NCBI RefSeq assembly: GCF_000024785.1 | Contig: NC_013441.1 | Location: 2,170,001 to 2,234,000, forward strand | DNA: 64,000 nt | From: Gordonia bronchialis DSM 43247 | GTDB lineage: Bacteria > Actinomycetota > Actinomycetes > Mycobacteriales > Mycobacteriaceae | Reading direction: 5' to 3' | Shown: piece by piece, positions 39,586 through 49,599 of the stretch | How positions within the stretch are numbered: position 1 is the first letter of the stretch | Layout of the letters: each line of letters starts with the position of its first letter | Program-made: the position numbers and the translations under genes | Notes under the pieces: model-generated | Seen by the model: only the letters and a program-made list of their open reading frames with translations | Database searches by the model: none | What the model was told of the DNA's origin: nothing

Positions 39586-40938
39586 GTGGTTTCTGCACTG
39601 CCAGAGAGTGTCTTCGGAGAACCCGATGCCGGCAACACCGCATGGATGCTTGCCAGTGCCTCGATGGTTCTGCTGATGACACCGGCGCTCGCCTTCTTCT
39701 ACGGGGGTCTGTCGCGCGGCAAATCTGTCCTGAACATGATGATGATGTCGTTCGGGGCGCTCGCCACCGTGAGCGTTGTCTATGTGTTGTGGGGCTTTTC
39801 GATGTCCTTCGGCAACACGGTCACCGGAGACAGTGACATCGGCGGCATCTTCTCCAACCCGTTCGCGCTGTTCGGTTCCGATCAGTTGATGAACACGACC
39901 GAGGTGGGTGACGCCACCCACTACGTGCTGTGGACCGGCGTGGACACCAAGCTCCCCGCCATCGTGTTCCTGGGATTCCAGCTGACCTTCGCCGTGATCA
40001 CCGTGGCCCTCATCTCGGGTGCGGTTGCCGAGCGCGTGAAGTTCTCCACCTGGCTGGTCTTCTCGGTCGTGTGGGCCACCATCGTGTACTTCCCGTTGTC
40101 GCACATGGTGTGGGGCGGCGGACTGATGTCGGGAGCCGAGAAGAGCTTCGCGTCGTCGATATTCGGCACCACCACCGAGGACGGAGTCACCAGCGCCAAC
40201 GTCGCCCCGATCGACTTCGCCGGCGGTACGGTCGTCCACATCAACGCCGGTATGGCCGGTCTGATCCTGGCGATCATCGTCGGCAAGCGTGTCGGCTTCG
40301 GTCGCACGGCCTATCGCCCGCACAACATCCCGTTCGTGATGCTCGGCGCGGCACTGCTGTGGTTCGGCTGGTTCGGATTCAACGCGGGTTCCGAACTCGC
40401 CGCGGACATGACGGCCGGACTCGTCTGGGTCAACACCACCGCTGCGACCGCCGCCGCGATGATCGGCTGGCTCGCCGTGGAATGGGTGCGCGACAAGCAC
40501 GCGACCAGCGTCGGTGCGGCCTCGGGTATCGTCGCCGGCCTCGTCGCCATCACCCCGGCCTGCGGTGCGCTCACCCCGGTGGGCTCGTTGATCCTGGGCG
40601 TCATCGCCGGTGCGCTGGCCGCGCTCGCGATCGGACTGAAGAACAAGTTCGGCTACGACGATTCGCTCGACGTGGTCGGCGTGCACCTCGTCGCCGGCCT
40701 GTGGGGCACCATCGGCATCGGCCTGCTCGCCAAGGACAAGGGGCTGTTCTGGGGCGGCGACTACAAGCAGCTCGTCGTGCAGGTGGTCATCGCGCTCTTC
40801 GCCCTGGCCTTCACCGGTATCCTGACCGCCGTCATCGCCCTGGCCCTCAAGCCGCTCGGCTGGCGGGTCGCCGACGACGAGGAGAAGAGTGGCATCGACG
40901 AGGCCGAACATGCGGAGACGGCGTATGAACTGGCATGA
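39586..40938 (+). CDS. amtB: Ammonium transporter
   Basis: Trimeric channel for ammonium uptake under nitrogen limitation. The 450-residue product has 11-12 membrane segments and the family motifs DAGNTAWMLASASMV, ALAFFYGGLSRGKSVLN, FAGGTVVHINAGMAGLI with a pore His, and GWFGFNAGS. HLVAGLWGTIGIGLL holds the second His. GTG 39586 follows a strong gggagg site; ATG 39526 upstream would add a charged stretch not seen in the family. First gene of amtB-glnB-glnD, with GlnR-like boxes upstream. Confidence 0.97.
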   Translation: MVSALPESVFGEPDAGNTAWMLASASMVLLMTPALAFFYGGLSRGKSVLNMMMMSFGALATVSVVYVLWGFSMSFGNTVTGDSDIGGIFSNPFALFGSDQLMNTTEVGDATHYVLWTGVDTKLPAIVFLGFQLTFAVITVALISGAVAERVKFSTWLVFSVVWATIVYFPLSHMVWGGGLMSGAEKSFASSIFGTTTEDGVTSANVAPIDFAGGTVVHINAGMAGLILAIIVGKRVGFGRTAYRPHNIPFVMLGAALLWFGWFGFNAGSELAADMTAGLVWVNTTAATAAAMIGWLAVEWVRDKHATSVGAASGIVAGLVAITPACGALTPVGSLILGVIAGALAALAIGLKNKFGYDDSLDVVGVHLVAGLWGTIGIGLLAKDKGLFWGGDYKQLVVQVVIALFALAFTGILTAVIALALKPLGWRVADDEEKSGIDEAEHAETAYELA

Positions 40939-40984
40939 AGCACCGACCGTTCGCGACTACGCTGAAACCCATGGAGAGGGATAA

Positions 40985-41326
<342 letters not shown>

Positions 41327-41335
41327 TCGCGGCCC

Positions 41336-43918
41336 GTGCCCTTTCTCAACACGACACACGGCCCCGCGTCCGACGATGAGTCAGGCGCGGGGCCGCGTTC
41401 GTCAACACCCGACAACCCGGTTGCGGCAACGGATCTCGCGAAGACCCGCCGCCAACTGACCGAGTCGGCGAAGGCCGGCAGGCTCGACTCCGCCGGCCTG
41501 CGCCAAGTCCTCGTGGATCTGCACGAGTTCTGGCTGACCAGCAAGGGAGCCGAACTCGGCATCAAGCCCTACAGCGGTTTCGCCATCGTCGCGGTCGGGG
41601 GACTCGGCCGCGGGGAACTGCTGCCGCATTCCGACCTCGATCTCATTCTGCTGCACGACGATCTCCCCGCGGCACGGGTGTCGGAAGTGGCCGACGGTCT
41701 CTGGTATCCGTTGTGGGACGCCAACATTCCGCTCGATCACAGTGTGCGTACAGTGCCCCAGGCACTACAGGTGGCTGCCGAGGACATCACCGCGGCGCTC
41801 GGTCTGCTCGAGGCCCGGCACATCGCCGGCGACGAGGACCTGTCGGCGCTGCTCATCGGCGGCGTACGTCAGCAGTGGCGCAACGACATCCGGGATCGGT
41901 TCGCGGGTGTCGTCGAACATGCCCAGGACCGCTGGCGGCGTGCCGGTGACATCGCGCACCGCGCCGAACCCGATCTCAAGAACGGGCGGGGCGGGCTGCG
42001 CGACGTGCAACTGCTCGGTGCGCTCGCGATCGCGCAGCTGACCGACGGGATGGCCAGCCTGCGCCCCGACTCGCCCGGTGCCGGACCGCAATTGGCGTAC
42101 ATGCGGTTGTTGGACATCCGTACCGAATTGCATCGAATCGCCGGGCGGGCCCGCGAACAGGTGCAGGCGCAGGACGCCGACGAGATCGGTGCGGCGCTGC
42201 GGATCGGTGACCGTTTCGATCTCGCCCGGGTGATCAGCGATTCCGCCCGGACCATCAGCTACTCGATCGACGTGGGGCTGCGCACGGCCGGCAACGCGTT
42301 GCCGCGGCGTGGTCTGGCCAAGCTGCGCCGGTCACCCATCCGCCGTCCGCTGGACGAGGGAGTGGTGGAGCACAACGGGGAAATCGTGTTGGCGCGCAGC
42401 GCGATTCCGAGCAAAGACCCCGGACTGATCCTGCGTGTCGCGTCGGCGTCGGCCCGCACCGGGTTGCCGATCAGTGCGTCCACGCTCTCGCGGCTCGGCG
42501 ATTACGCGCCGGAATTGCGCGAGCCGTGGCCGGCGGAGGCGTTGTCGGATCTGCTGGTTCTGCTCAGCTCCGGGCATCACATGGTGGATGCGATCGAGGC
42601 GCTCGATCGCACCGGACTGTGGGGGCGGTTGTTGCCGGAATGGGGTGCGGTGCGCGATCTTCCGCCGCGCGACGCCATCCACACGTGGACCGTCGACCGG
42701 CACCTGGTGGAGACGGCGGCACATGCGAGCTCCATGACGACCCGGGTGTCGAGACCGGATCTGCTCGTTCTCGGCGCACTGATCCATGATCTCGGCAAGG
42801 GACGCGGGGCCGACCACAGCATCGTCGGGGCGGAACTCGCGATCCAGGTGGGCAACCGGGTCGGACTGTGGCCGCAGGATGTCGAGATACTCTCGGTGAT
42901 GGTGCGTCACCACCTGCTGCTGCCGGCCGTCGCGACACGTCGCGACCTCGACGATCCGGCCACCGCGGAATCGGTGGTCCAGACCCTCGGATACAACCGA
43001 GTCCTCCTGGAATTGCTTGCGGCGCTGGCCGAAGCGGATTCGAAGGCGACCGGTCCCGGGGTGTGGGGGGAGTGGAAGGCCTCACTCATCCTGGATCTGG
43101 TCCGCCGCTCGATGCGACTCATCGATGCTGGCGAGCTACCCGTTCCCGAGCCGCTGACCGCCGAGCAGATCGCACTCGCCGAGTCCGCGGAATACGCGGT
43201 GCGCATGACGCCCGCCGAGGGGCACATGATCGATGTCACGATGGTCGCACCCGATCAGCCGGGCCTGTTGTCGAAGATGGCCGGGGTACTCGCTCTCGGT
43301 GGTCTGCGCTCGAACTCGGTCAATGCGCGCAGCCACGGGGCCAAGGCGGTCAACACCTTCGTCGTGATCCCGGTGTTCGGCAGCCCGCCCGAGGCCGGTC
43401 TGGTCCGTCAGCAGATGATCGCCGCCGTCGAAGGCAAGATCGATGTGCTGGCACGTCTCGATGCGCGGGAACGGGATTCGCCGATCCCGACCATCGCCAC
43501 GGTCGCCACCACCCCCGGTGCCGCCGAACCGGTGGTCGAGGCGGGACACCCGCGCAACGCGGTTCCGGCGTTGTTCGCGGTCGCTCCGCCGCGGGCACTG
43601 TGGATCGACGGACCCTCCGGGGAGGCATTGCTCGAACTGCGCACCGACGATCGCATCGGCCTGTTGAGCCGGGTGAGCGCGGTTCTGGAGCGGCACGGGG
43701 CCGATATCCGCTGGGCCCGGGTCGCCACGCTCGGGTCGACCGTGGTGGACACCTTCGGTCTGCGGCTGTCCGACGAGACCGAATCGGCGCGCGCCGCGCT
43801 GGCCGACGCGGTCCTCGCGGTGTGCCCGCCGCCGCAGCCGCGGTCCGACGACGAGGACGGCGACTCGGGCCCGACGAGTTACGGCGGAACCGGGCGATCG
43901 GGAGTGCCGATCAGCTGA
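41336..43918 (+). CDS. glnD: PII nucleotidylyltransferase / HD-domain protein GlnD
   Basis: Modifies and demodifies PII in response to glutamine. The 860-residue product has the nucleotidyltransferase motif GGLGRGELLPHSDLDL (88-103), a helical linker domain with DLKNGRGGLRDVQLLGALA, and an HD domain (HDLGKGRGADHS, about 483). Two C-terminal ACT domains follow (DVTMVAPDQPGLLSKMAGVL and LRTDDRIGLLSRVSAVL). In actinobacteria the enzyme is an adenylyltransferase rather than a uridylyltransferase, which is known from Corynebacterium and not visible here. It starts at GTG 41336, 9 nt after glnB; the first 30 residues are variable. Confidence 0.95.
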   Translation: MPFLNTTHGPASDDESGAGPRSSTPDNPVAATDLAKTRRQLTESAKAGRLDSAGLRQVLVDLHEFWLTSKGAELGIKPYSGFAIVAVGGLGRGELLPHSDLDLILLHDDLPAARVSEVADGLWYPLWDANIPLDHSVRTVPQALQVAAEDITAALGLLEARHIAGDEDLSALLIGGVRQQWRNDIRDRFAGVVEHAQDRWRRAGDIAHRAEPDLKNGRGGLRDVQLLGALAIAQLTDGMASLRPDSPGAGPQLAYMRLLDIRTELHRIAGRAREQVQAQDADEIGAALRIGDRFDLARVISDSARTISYSIDVGLRTAGNALPRRGLAKLRRSPIRRPLDEGVVEHNGEIVLARSAIPSKDPGLILRVASASARTGLPISASTLSRLGDYAPELREPWPAEALSDLLVLLSSGHHMVDAIEALDRTGLWGRLLPEWGAVRDLPPRDAIHTWTVDRHLVETAAHASSMTTRVSRPDLLVLGALIHDLGKGRGADHSIVGAELAIQVGNRVGLWPQDVEILSVMVRHHLLLPAVATRRDLDDPATAESVVQTLGYNRVLLELLAALAEADSKATGPGVWGEWKASLILDLVRRSMRLIDAGELPVPEPLTAEQIALAESAEYAVRMTPAEGHMIDVTMVAPDQPGLLSKMAGVLALGGLRSNSVNARSHGAKAVNTFVVIPVFGSPPEAGLVRQQMIAAVEGKIDVLARLDARERDSPIPTIATVATTPGAAEPVVEAGHPRNAVPALFAVAPPRALWIDGPSGEALLELRTDDRIGLLSRVSAVLERHGADIRWARVATLGSTVVDTFGLRLSDETESARAALADAVLAVCPPPQPRSDDEDGDSGPTSYGGTGRSGVPIS

Positions 43919-43945
43919 GAAGCCCGCACATGGGAAGATGGGTGA

Positions 43946-45499
43946 ATGTTCGATTCCCTCTCCGATCGGTTGACCGGTGCGCTCAAGGACCTGCGCGGCA
44001 AGGGCCGGCTCTCCGACGCCGACATCGACCGCACCTGCCGGGAGATCCGACTGGCGCTGCTCGAGGCGGATGTCTCGTTGCCGGTGGTGCGCGCCTTCAT
44101 CGCGCGCATCAAGGACCGCGCCAAGGGCGCGGAGGTGTCCGCGGCGCTGAACCCGGCCCAGCAGGTCGTCAAGATCGTCAACGAGGAGCTCGTCGGCATC
44201 CTCGGCGGCGAGACCCGCCGCGTCACCTATGCCAAGACACCGCCGACGGTGATCATGCTGGCCGGCCTGCAGGGTGCCGGTAAGACAACCCTGGCGGGCA
44301 AGCTCGGGCACTGGCTGCAGCAGCAGGGGCACACCCCCATGCTGGTGGCCTGTGACCTGCAGCGCCCGGGCGCGGTGTCGCAGCTGCAGATCGTGGGTGA
44401 GCGTGCCGGGGTGCCGGTGTTCGCCCCCCACCCCGGGACGAGTGTGGGCGGGGAGGGCGTCCTGGGCGTCAGCTCGGGGGATCCGGTGGCGGTGGCGCAG
44501 GGTGGCGTCGACGAGGCCCGCAGGCAGCACTACGACGTGGTCATCATCGACACCGCCGGCCGTCTGGGTATCGACGAGGAACTGATGCGGCAGGCCGCCG
44601 ACATCCGGGAGGCCACCCGGCCCGACGAGGTCCTCTTCGTCGTCGACGCGATGATCGGTCAGGATGCCGTCACCACGGCGCAGGCCTTCCAGGACGGGGT
44701 CGGTTTCACCGGCGTCGTGCTCACCAAACTTGACGGGGACGCCCGCGGCGGTGCCGCGCTGTCGGTGCGTGAGGTCACCGGCCGACCGATCATGTTCGCG
44801 TCGTCGGGGGAGAAGCTCGAGGACTTCGACGTCTTCCATCCCGACCGGATGGCCAGCCGCATCCTGGGTATGGGTGACGTCCTCAGCCTCATCGAGCAGG
44901 CCGAACAGCACTGGGACACACAGCAGGCCGAGGCCGCGGCCGCCAAGATCACCCAGGGCGACCTGACTCTCGAGGACTTCCTCGAGCAGATGCTGATGAT
45001 CCGCAAGATGGGGCCCATCGGCAACATCCTCGGCATGCTCCCGGGCGCCGGTCAGATGAAGGACGCGCTCTCCCAGGTCGACGACAAGCAACTCGACCGG
45101 GTACAGGCGATCATCCGCGGCATGACCCCCGCCGAACGCGACAACCCGAAGATCATCAACGCCTCCCGCCGGCTCCGCATCGCCAACGGGTCCGGTGTCA
45201 CCGTCAGCGAGGTCAACCAGCTCGTCGACCGCTTCTTCGAGGCCCGCAAGATGATGGCCCAGATGTCGGGCCGGATGGGCATGGGCGCGGTTGGCCGCAA
45301 ATCCAACCGCAAGAAGGGCAAGGGCAAGAAGGGCAAGGCCAAGGGACGCGGGCCCACGCCGCCGAAGATGCGTGGCGGGCTGCCCGGGATGCCCGCCGGG
45401 TTCCCGGACCTGTCGAACATGCCCCCGGGTCTCGACCAGCTCCCACCCGGTCTCGAGGGCATCGACATCTCGCAGTTCCAGCAGCCCAAGAAGAAGTGA
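43946..45499 (+). CDS. ffh: Signal recognition particle protein Ffh
   Basis: SRP54 GTPase binding signal sequences and 4.5S RNA. The 517-residue product has the N domain (FDSLSDRLTGALKDLRGKGRL), the G domain with GLQGAGKTTLAGKLG, DTAGRLGIDEEL and TKLDGDARGGAALS, and a Met-rich M domain (about 300-435). It ends in a Lys/Gly/Pro-rich tail (NRKKGKGKKGKAKG). ATG 43946 is 27 nt after the glnD stop. The 4.5S RNA gene is not in the window. Works with ftsY. Confidence 0.97.
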   Translation: MFDSLSDRLTGALKDLRGKGRLSDADIDRTCREIRLALLEADVSLPVVRAFIARIKDRAKGAEVSAALNPAQQVVKIVNEELVGILGGETRRVTYAKTPPTVIMLAGLQGAGKTTLAGKLGHWLQQQGHTPMLVACDLQRPGAVSQLQIVGERAGVPVFAPHPGTSVGGEGVLGVSSGDPVAVAQGGVDEARRQHYDVVIIDTAGRLGIDEELMRQAADIREATRPDEVLFVVDAMIGQDAVTTAQAFQDGVGFTGVVLTKLDGDARGGAALSVREVTGRPIMFASSGEKLEDFDVFHPDRMASRILGMGDVLSLIEQAEQHWDTQQAEAAAAKITQGDLTLEDFLEQMLMIRKMGPIGNILGMLPGAGQMKDALSQVDDKQLDRVQAIIRGMTPAERDNPKIINASRRLRIANGSGVTVSEVNQLVDRFFEARKMMAQMSGRMGMGAVGRKSNRKKGKGKKGKAKGRGPTPPKMRGGLPGMPAGFPDLSNMPPGLDQLPPGLEGIDISQFQQPKKK

Positions 45500-45517
45500 G
45501 CCAGTAGCGTCACCCTC

Positions 45518-46591
45518 ATGGCGGCAGAGCACTACCGCGGGCGCAATCCGTTCGACGGGGAACCGGTCGAGTTCTGGGTCGTGGGCGACACCATCAGCCA
45601 CGAACGGGTGCCGGCGGCTGTCACCGTCACCGACGACGGCTGGATCGTGCCCGGACTCGTGGACGCCCACAATCATGTCGGCATCGCGCCCGGCCTCGGC
45701 GTCACCATCGAGCAGGCCAGGCAATTCGCCTACGCCGACGCACGCGCCGGCACCCTGCTGATCCGTGAGGTCGGGTCGCCGGTGGACACCCATCCGCTCG
45801 ACGACGACCCGTCGTGCCCGCGCTTCATCCGCGCCGGCATGCACATCGCGCGCCCCAAACGCTATCTGCGTGACTACGGCATCGACCTCGACGACCCCGA
45901 CGATCTGCCCGCCGAGGTGGCCCGGCAGGCACGGGCCGGGGACGGCTGGGTCAAGCTCGTCGGCGACTGGATCGATCGCGACGCCGGTGACCTCGCACCG
46001 TTGTGGACCCGCGACCAGCTCGCCGCGGCGGTATCGGTGGCCCACGAGCACGGCGCCCGGATCACCGCGCACGTCTTCGGTACCGATGCCCTGGTCGACC
46101 TCATCGATGTCGGCGTGGACTGCATCGAGCACGGCACCGGACTGACCGGCGATCTCATCGACCGGATGGTGGAGCGATCCATCGCGCTCGTGCCCACCCT
46201 GATCCAGGTGGACAACTTCCCGGAGATCGCCGACGGCGCCGACCGGTTCCCTGCCTACGCGCGGCACATGCGCGCACTGCACGCCGGAGCCGCCGACGTT
46301 TTCGCCGCCGCGCGGGAGGCCGGGGTGACCATGTTCGCCGGAACCGATGCCGGCGGGTTCGTCGAGCACGGCCGCATCGTCGACGAGATCGAGCGCCTCG
46401 CGCAGGTCGGGCTGGGGCCGGCCGGTGCGCTCGAGGCGGCCACCACGGGTCCGCGCGACTGGCTGGGGGCAGGCCGGCTCGACGACGGTGATCGCGCCGA
46501 TTTCCTTGTGCTGGAAGACAATCCGGTTGACAAACTGGCGACGCTGCGGGCACCGCGGCACGTCGCGTGCTCCGGGCGGCACCTCATCTGA
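45518..46591 (+). CDS. Amidohydrolase-family protein
   Basis: Metal-dependent hydrolase of the amidohydrolase superfamily, substrate unknown. The 357-residue product has the metal site PGLVDAHNHVG (His51 and His53), the bridging or second-site Lys region WVKLVGD and TAHVFG. CIEHGTGL and the terminal Asp in FAGTDAGGF complete the usual ligands. This gene follows ffh in M. tuberculosis (Rv2915c, by recollection), so the order is conserved. It starts 18 nt after ffh and is probably co-transcribed. The TIM-barrel residues are intact, so it is likely active. Confidence 0.85.
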   Translation: MAAEHYRGRNPFDGEPVEFWVVGDTISHERVPAAVTVTDDGWIVPGLVDAHNHVGIAPGLGVTIEQARQFAYADARAGTLLIREVGSPVDTHPLDDDPSCPRFIRAGMHIARPKRYLRDYGIDLDDPDDLPAEVARQARAGDGWVKLVGDWIDRDAGDLAPLWTRDQLAAAVSVAHEHGARITAHVFGTDALVDLIDVGVDCIEHGTGLTGDLIDRMVERSIALVPTLIQVDNFPEIADGADRFPAYARHMRALHAGAADVFAAAREAGVTMFAGTDAGGFVEHGRIVDEIERLAQVGLGPAGALEAATTGPRDWLGAGRLDDGDRADFLVLEDNPVDKLATLRAPRHVACSGRHLI

Positions 46592-46646
46592 CACGGGCAC
46601 CGCCCGCTGTGACCGATTCCACTCCTGACGCCCTGGCGGTACTAGG

Positions 46647-46660
46647 TTACCGGACGGTAA
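46647..46660. promoter_or_regulatory. Palindromic operator-like site
   Basis: TTACCG-GA-CGGTAA is a perfect 6-bp inverted repeat with a 2-nt centre, like operators of TetR-family regulators. It lies 56 nt after the amidohydrolase stop and 258 nt before rpsP, with TAATGT overlapping its right arm as a possible -10. Its target is not clear. Together with the promoter element below, it is all I can support in the 326-nt gap 46592-46917. Confidence 0.35.
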
Positions 46661-46781
46661 TGTAGCACCGGCGTTGCGCGCCGACCGGGGCGTGGGCCTG
46701 TGGTCACCTTTCGCGGGGTGGGTGACCGCACGCCCGCGATTTCTCTCCCGCGGTTCACGATTTCTTTCGCGTGGGCCCGGT

Positions 46782-46791
46782 CTGGCACAAT
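46782..46791 (+). promoter_or_regulatory. Promoter-like CTGGCACAAT element before rpsP
   Basis: ggtctggcacaattg is nearly identical to the block before rplS. CACAAT is at 46786-46791, with TTTCGC about 14 nt before it. This would give an rpsP leader of about 120 nt. Confidence 0.5.
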
Positions 46792-46917
46792 TGCTTGCTG
46801 GTTCGTCGGATCCGGTCACGCACCGCCCGACGGTCACACCCACCACAGATCGCAAAACCGGGTCCGTCACACCGGGCGGGCCGCTGAATTGCGCAGTGAC
46901 CACTGGAAAGAGAAGTC

Positions 46918-47388
46918 ATGGCTGTCAAGATCAAGCTCACGCGGCTCGGCAAGATCCGCAATCCGCAGTACCGCATCGTCGTCGCCGATTCTCGGACCCG
47001 CCGCAACGGCCGGGTGATCGAGACCATCGGCAAGTACCACCCGAAGGAAGAGCCGAGCCTGATCGAGGTCGACTCCGAGCGCGCCCAGTACTGGCTCGGC
47101 GTCGGTGCGCAGCCGACCGAGCCGGTGGCCGCGATCCTCAAGGTGACCGGTGACTGGCAGAAGTTCAAGGGCCTGCCGGGCGCCGAGGGCACCCTGAAGA
47201 CCAAGGAAGCCAAGCCGTCCAAGCTGGACCTGTTCAACGCTGCTCTGGCCGCCGCCGACAGCGAGCCGGTCGCCGAGGCGACCACGCCCAAGAAGAAGGC
47301 CGCCGCCAAGAAGGACGACGCCCCGGCCGCCGAGGCCACCGCTGACGAGACCCCGGCCGAGAAGCCCGCTGCCGAGGCCGACGCGTGA
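46918..47388 (+). CDS. rpsP: 30S ribosomal protein S16
   Basis: Small-subunit assembly protein. The first 85 of 156 residues are the S16 core ([39 protein letters not shown]). The remaining 70 residues are an Ala/Lys/Glu-rich tail ([11 protein letters not shown]) typical of actinobacterial S16 and likely disordered. ATG 46918 follows aaagagaag. The stop overlaps the KH-protein start (GTGA). First gene of rpsP-KH-rimM-trmD. Confidence 0.97.
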   Translation: MAVKIKLTRLGKIRNPQYRIVVADSRTRRNGRVIETIGKYHPKEEPSLIEVDSERAQYWLGVGAQPTEPVAAILKVTGDWQKFKGLPGAEGTLKTKEAKPSKLDLFNAALAAADSEPVAEATTPKKKAAAKKDDAPAAEATADETPAEKPAAEADA

Positions 47389-47627
47389 GTGCCGTCGTCG
47401 CCGATGCCGTCGAGCATCTGGTGCGTGGGATCGTCGCCAATCCGGACGATGTCCGGGTCGACCTGGTGACCGGGCGCCGTGGGCGCCTCGTCGAGGTGCA
47501 CGTCAACCCAGAGGATCTCGGCAAGGTGATCGGCCGCAACGGTCGCACCGCCACGGCGCTGCGCACCCTGGTCGCCGGTATCGGCGGCAAGGGGATGCGG
47601 GTCGACATCGTCGACACCGATCGCTGA
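47385..47627 (+). CDS. KH-domain RNA-binding protein
   Basis: An 80-residue single KH domain protein found between rpsP and rimM across actinobacteria and Firmicutes (KhpA-like). It has [19 protein letters not shown], the [24 protein letters not shown] region with the GxxG loop IGRNGR, and [11 protein letters not shown] 47385 overlaps the rpsP stop by 4 nt. It binds RNA without strong sequence preference in studied relatives; the role in this organism is inferred from position to be ribosome biogenesis or RNA chaperoning. Confidence 0.93.
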   Translation: MSAVVADAVEHLVRGIVANPDDVRVDLVTGRRGRLVEVHVNPEDLGKVIGRNGRTATALRTLVAGIGGKGMRVDIVDTDR

Positions 47628-47655
47628 TCTGCTGCGGGACAAGACAAGAGCAACG

Positions 47656-48174
47656 ATGGACCTCGTCGTCGGACGTGTCGCCAAGTCGCACGGCGTTCGC
47701 GGCGAGGTCGTCGTCGACATCCGCACCGATGATCCGGAAACCCGGTTCGCCGTCGGGACCGTCCTGCGCGGACGGATGCCCAAGGGTGCCGGTGACCGCG
47801 AGTTCACCGTGACAGCCGCCCGGCACCACGCCGGACGGCTGTTGCTGTCGCTGGCCGAGGTGACCGATCGTGGGGCGGCAGACGGTCTCCGAGGGGTGCT
47901 GTTCCTCATCGACAGCAGCGAGGCGCAGCCCTCCGACGACCCCGACGAGTTCTACGATCACGAACTCGAGGGCGTCCCGGTCAGTACCGTCGACGGCGTG
48001 TCGGTCGGCGTGGTGGAGTCCGTCCTGCATCTGCCCGGCGGCGAACTGCTCAGTGTGCGAACCGAGGACAGGCGCGAGGTGCTGGTGCCGTTCGTGCGGC
48101 AGATCGTGCCGACGGTGACCCGCGAACAGATCGTCATCGACCCACCCGACGGCCTGCTCGACGAGGCGCAGTAG
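47656..48174 (+). CDS. rimM: Ribosome maturation factor RimM
   Basis: Binds S19 and assists maturation of the 30S head. The 172-residue product has the N-terminal [19 protein letters not shown] and the PRC-barrel domain with [22 protein letters not shown] and [15 protein letters not shown] 47656 is 28 nt after the KH gene. Its TAG stop shares one base with the GTG start of trmD, indicating coupling. Standard rpsP-khpA-rimM-trmD order. Confidence 0.95.
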   Translation: MDLVVGRVAKSHGVRGEVVVDIRTDDPETRFAVGTVLRGRMPKGAGDREFTVTAARHHAGRLLLSLAEVTDRGAADGLRGVLFLIDSSEAQPSDDPDEFYDHELEGVPVSTVDGVSVGVVESVLHLPGGELLSVRTEDRREVLVPFVRQIVPTVTREQIVIDPPDGLLDEAQ

Positions 48175-48869
48175 TGCGCATCGACGTCGTCTCGATCTTT
48201 CCCGAGTATCTCGACCCGTTGCGATATGCGTTGCTGGGCAAGGCGATCGAGGCCGGGCGCATCGAGGTCGACGTGCACGACCTACGGGCCTGGACCCACG
48301 ACGTGCACCGCAGTGTGGACGATGCGCCGTACGGCGGCGGGCCCGGCATGGTGATGAAACCCGGGGTGTGGGGACCGTGTCTGGACGACGTCTGCCCCGA
48401 CGACGCCCTGCTGGTGGTCCCCACCCCGGCGGGTGTGCCCTTCACCCAGGCCACCGCGCAGCGCTGGAGCACCGAACCACACGTCGTCTTCGCCTGCGGA
48501 CGCTATGAGGGCATCGATCAGCGCGTCTTCGACGACGCCGCCCGGCGGGTGCGGGTCGAGGAGGTGTCCCTCGGTGACTTCGTGCTGATCGGCGGCGAGG
48601 TCGCCGCGATGGCCATGATCGAGGCCACCGTCCGGTTGATCCCCGGGGTGCTGGGCAATCCCCGCTCCCATCAAGAGGATTCGTTCTCCGACGGCCTCCT
48701 CGAAGGACCCAGCTACACACGGCCGGAGACGTGGCGGGGACTGCCGGTGCCGCCGGTGCTGCTCAGCGGCGATCACGCGCGTGTCGCCCGGTGGCGTCAC
48801 GAGCAGGCCGTCGAACGAACGCGACTTCGGCGCCCGGACCTGCTGCCCGACGATGTGAACGAGTCCTGA
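48174..48869 (+). CDS. trmD: tRNA (guanine(37)-N1)-methyltransferase
   Basis: Methylates G37 of tRNAs that read CNN and prevents frameshifting. The 231-residue SPOUT enzyme starts [13 protein letters not shown] and has [25 protein letters not shown] and the SAM-knot segment [15 protein letters not shown] follow, then [14 protein letters not shown]. The length is normal. It is the last housekeeping gene before the type-VII-like cassette; rplS, usually the next gene in many bacteria, lies 1.9 kb downstream. Confidence 0.96.
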   Translation: MRIDVVSIFPEYLDPLRYALLGKAIEAGRIEVDVHDLRAWTHDVHRSVDDAPYGGGPGMVMKPGVWGPCLDDVCPDDALLVVPTPAGVPFTQATAQRWSTEPHVVFACGRYEGIDQRVFDDAARRVRVEEVSLGDFVLIGGEVAAMAMIEATVRLIPGVLGNPRSHQEDSFSDGLLEGPSYTRPETWRGLPVPPVLLSGDHARVARWRHEQAVERTRLRRPDLLPDDVNES

Positions 48870-48971
48870 CCGTCGGCGCTTTGCGCGGTTAGTATTCCCT
48901 CGGACACCACGGGGATGTCCGGATCGTGAAGCACCAGGGGGCCGATCATCGACAGCGACAGGTACTCGACG

Positions 48972-49295
48972 ATGCTCGCCGAACTCGACCGGCAGCGCAC
49001 CGAACTCGACCGCGCCGCCACCGCGCTGAGCACGCTGACCTCTCGGGCGCTGAGCACGGACCGGCTGGTGTCCGTCACCGTCAACGCCCGCGGCCTGCTG
49101 GTGGATGTGACCATCGAACCGCTTGCGCTGCGCCGCTATCGGGCCGACCAGCTCGCGGCCCTGCTCACCGGATTGTCCGGTCAGGCCGACGAGGCGCTGC
49201 GCAGGCAACGCGAATCGATCCTGCGAGCCGCGGCCGACCCCGAACCGACGTTGGCCGATGTTCGGGACGGATCCGGGCGCGGTGATGATGTCTGA
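48972..49295 (+). CDS. YbaB/EbfC-like DNA-binding protein
   Basis: The 107-residue product has a coiled N-terminal helix (LAELDRQRTELDRAATALSTL), a two-strand core (LVSVTVNARGLLVDVTIEPLAL) and a long C-terminal helix. This is the YbaB/EbfC fold, which in Mycobacteriales is often found next to ESX/type VII secretion genes. The start is uncertain: ATG 48972 has a weak site, while agggggc lies before the in-frame ATC codons 48945/48948, and no other start is available before an upstream stop. It overlaps the next gene by 11 nt. First member of a three-gene cassette between trmD and rplS. Confidence 0.7.
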   Translation: MLAELDRQRTELDRAATALSTLTSRALSTDRLVSVTVNARGLLVDVTIEPLALRRYRADQLAALLTGLSGQADEALRRQRESILRAAADPEPTLADVRDGSGRGDDV

Positions 49296-49599
49296 CCATC
49301 TTGCCCTCGATCCGGCGGACCTGACCGGTCTCGCCCGGCGGCTGACCGGCGCGCGCGAGGACCTGGCCGCTGCCCACACCGAGGTGACCGCGGTCCTCGC
49401 CGACGTGGCGGCGTCGCTGGGGAGTGGTCCGGCGGCCGGGGTGTTCCGGACCGGTCTGGATCGCGCGCAGGACTCGGTGCTGGGTTCACTGGCCGGCCTC
49501 ACCGATCGCGTCGGCGCCCATGCGACAGCGGTTGCGTCCGGTGCGCAGCAGGTCGCCGACACCGACGCCGACCTCGGCGGCGAGATCGTGGGGACCTGA
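49285..49599 (+). CDS. Type VII secretion target-like (WXG100/DUF2580-type) small protein
   Basis: A 104-residue, all-helical protein with two predicted long helices separated near LGSGPAAGVFRTGLDRAQ. The pattern resembles ESX secretion-associated and WXG100-related proteins, although no W-X-G is present; G-S-G-P may occupy the turn. It has no signal peptide and no cysteine. ATG 49285 overlaps the YbaB-like gene, and the stop overlaps the next start by 1 nt, so the three genes are translationally coupled. No ESX core genes are in the window, so secretion would depend on a system encoded elsewhere. The assignment is by pattern only. Confidence 0.6.
   Translation: MMSDHLALDPADLTGLARRLTGAREDLAAAHTEVTAVLADVAASLGSGPAAGVFRTGLDRAQDSVLGSLAGLTDRVGAHATAVASGAQQVADTDADLGGEIVGT

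Noticed and set aside
43136..46903. A 1255-codon minus-strand frame opposite glnD, ffh and the amidohydrolase gene
   Set aside because: Rich in Arg/His/Asp/Gly with no domain, and the plus-strand genes there have clear family motifs. It is the usual high-GC antisense shadow.
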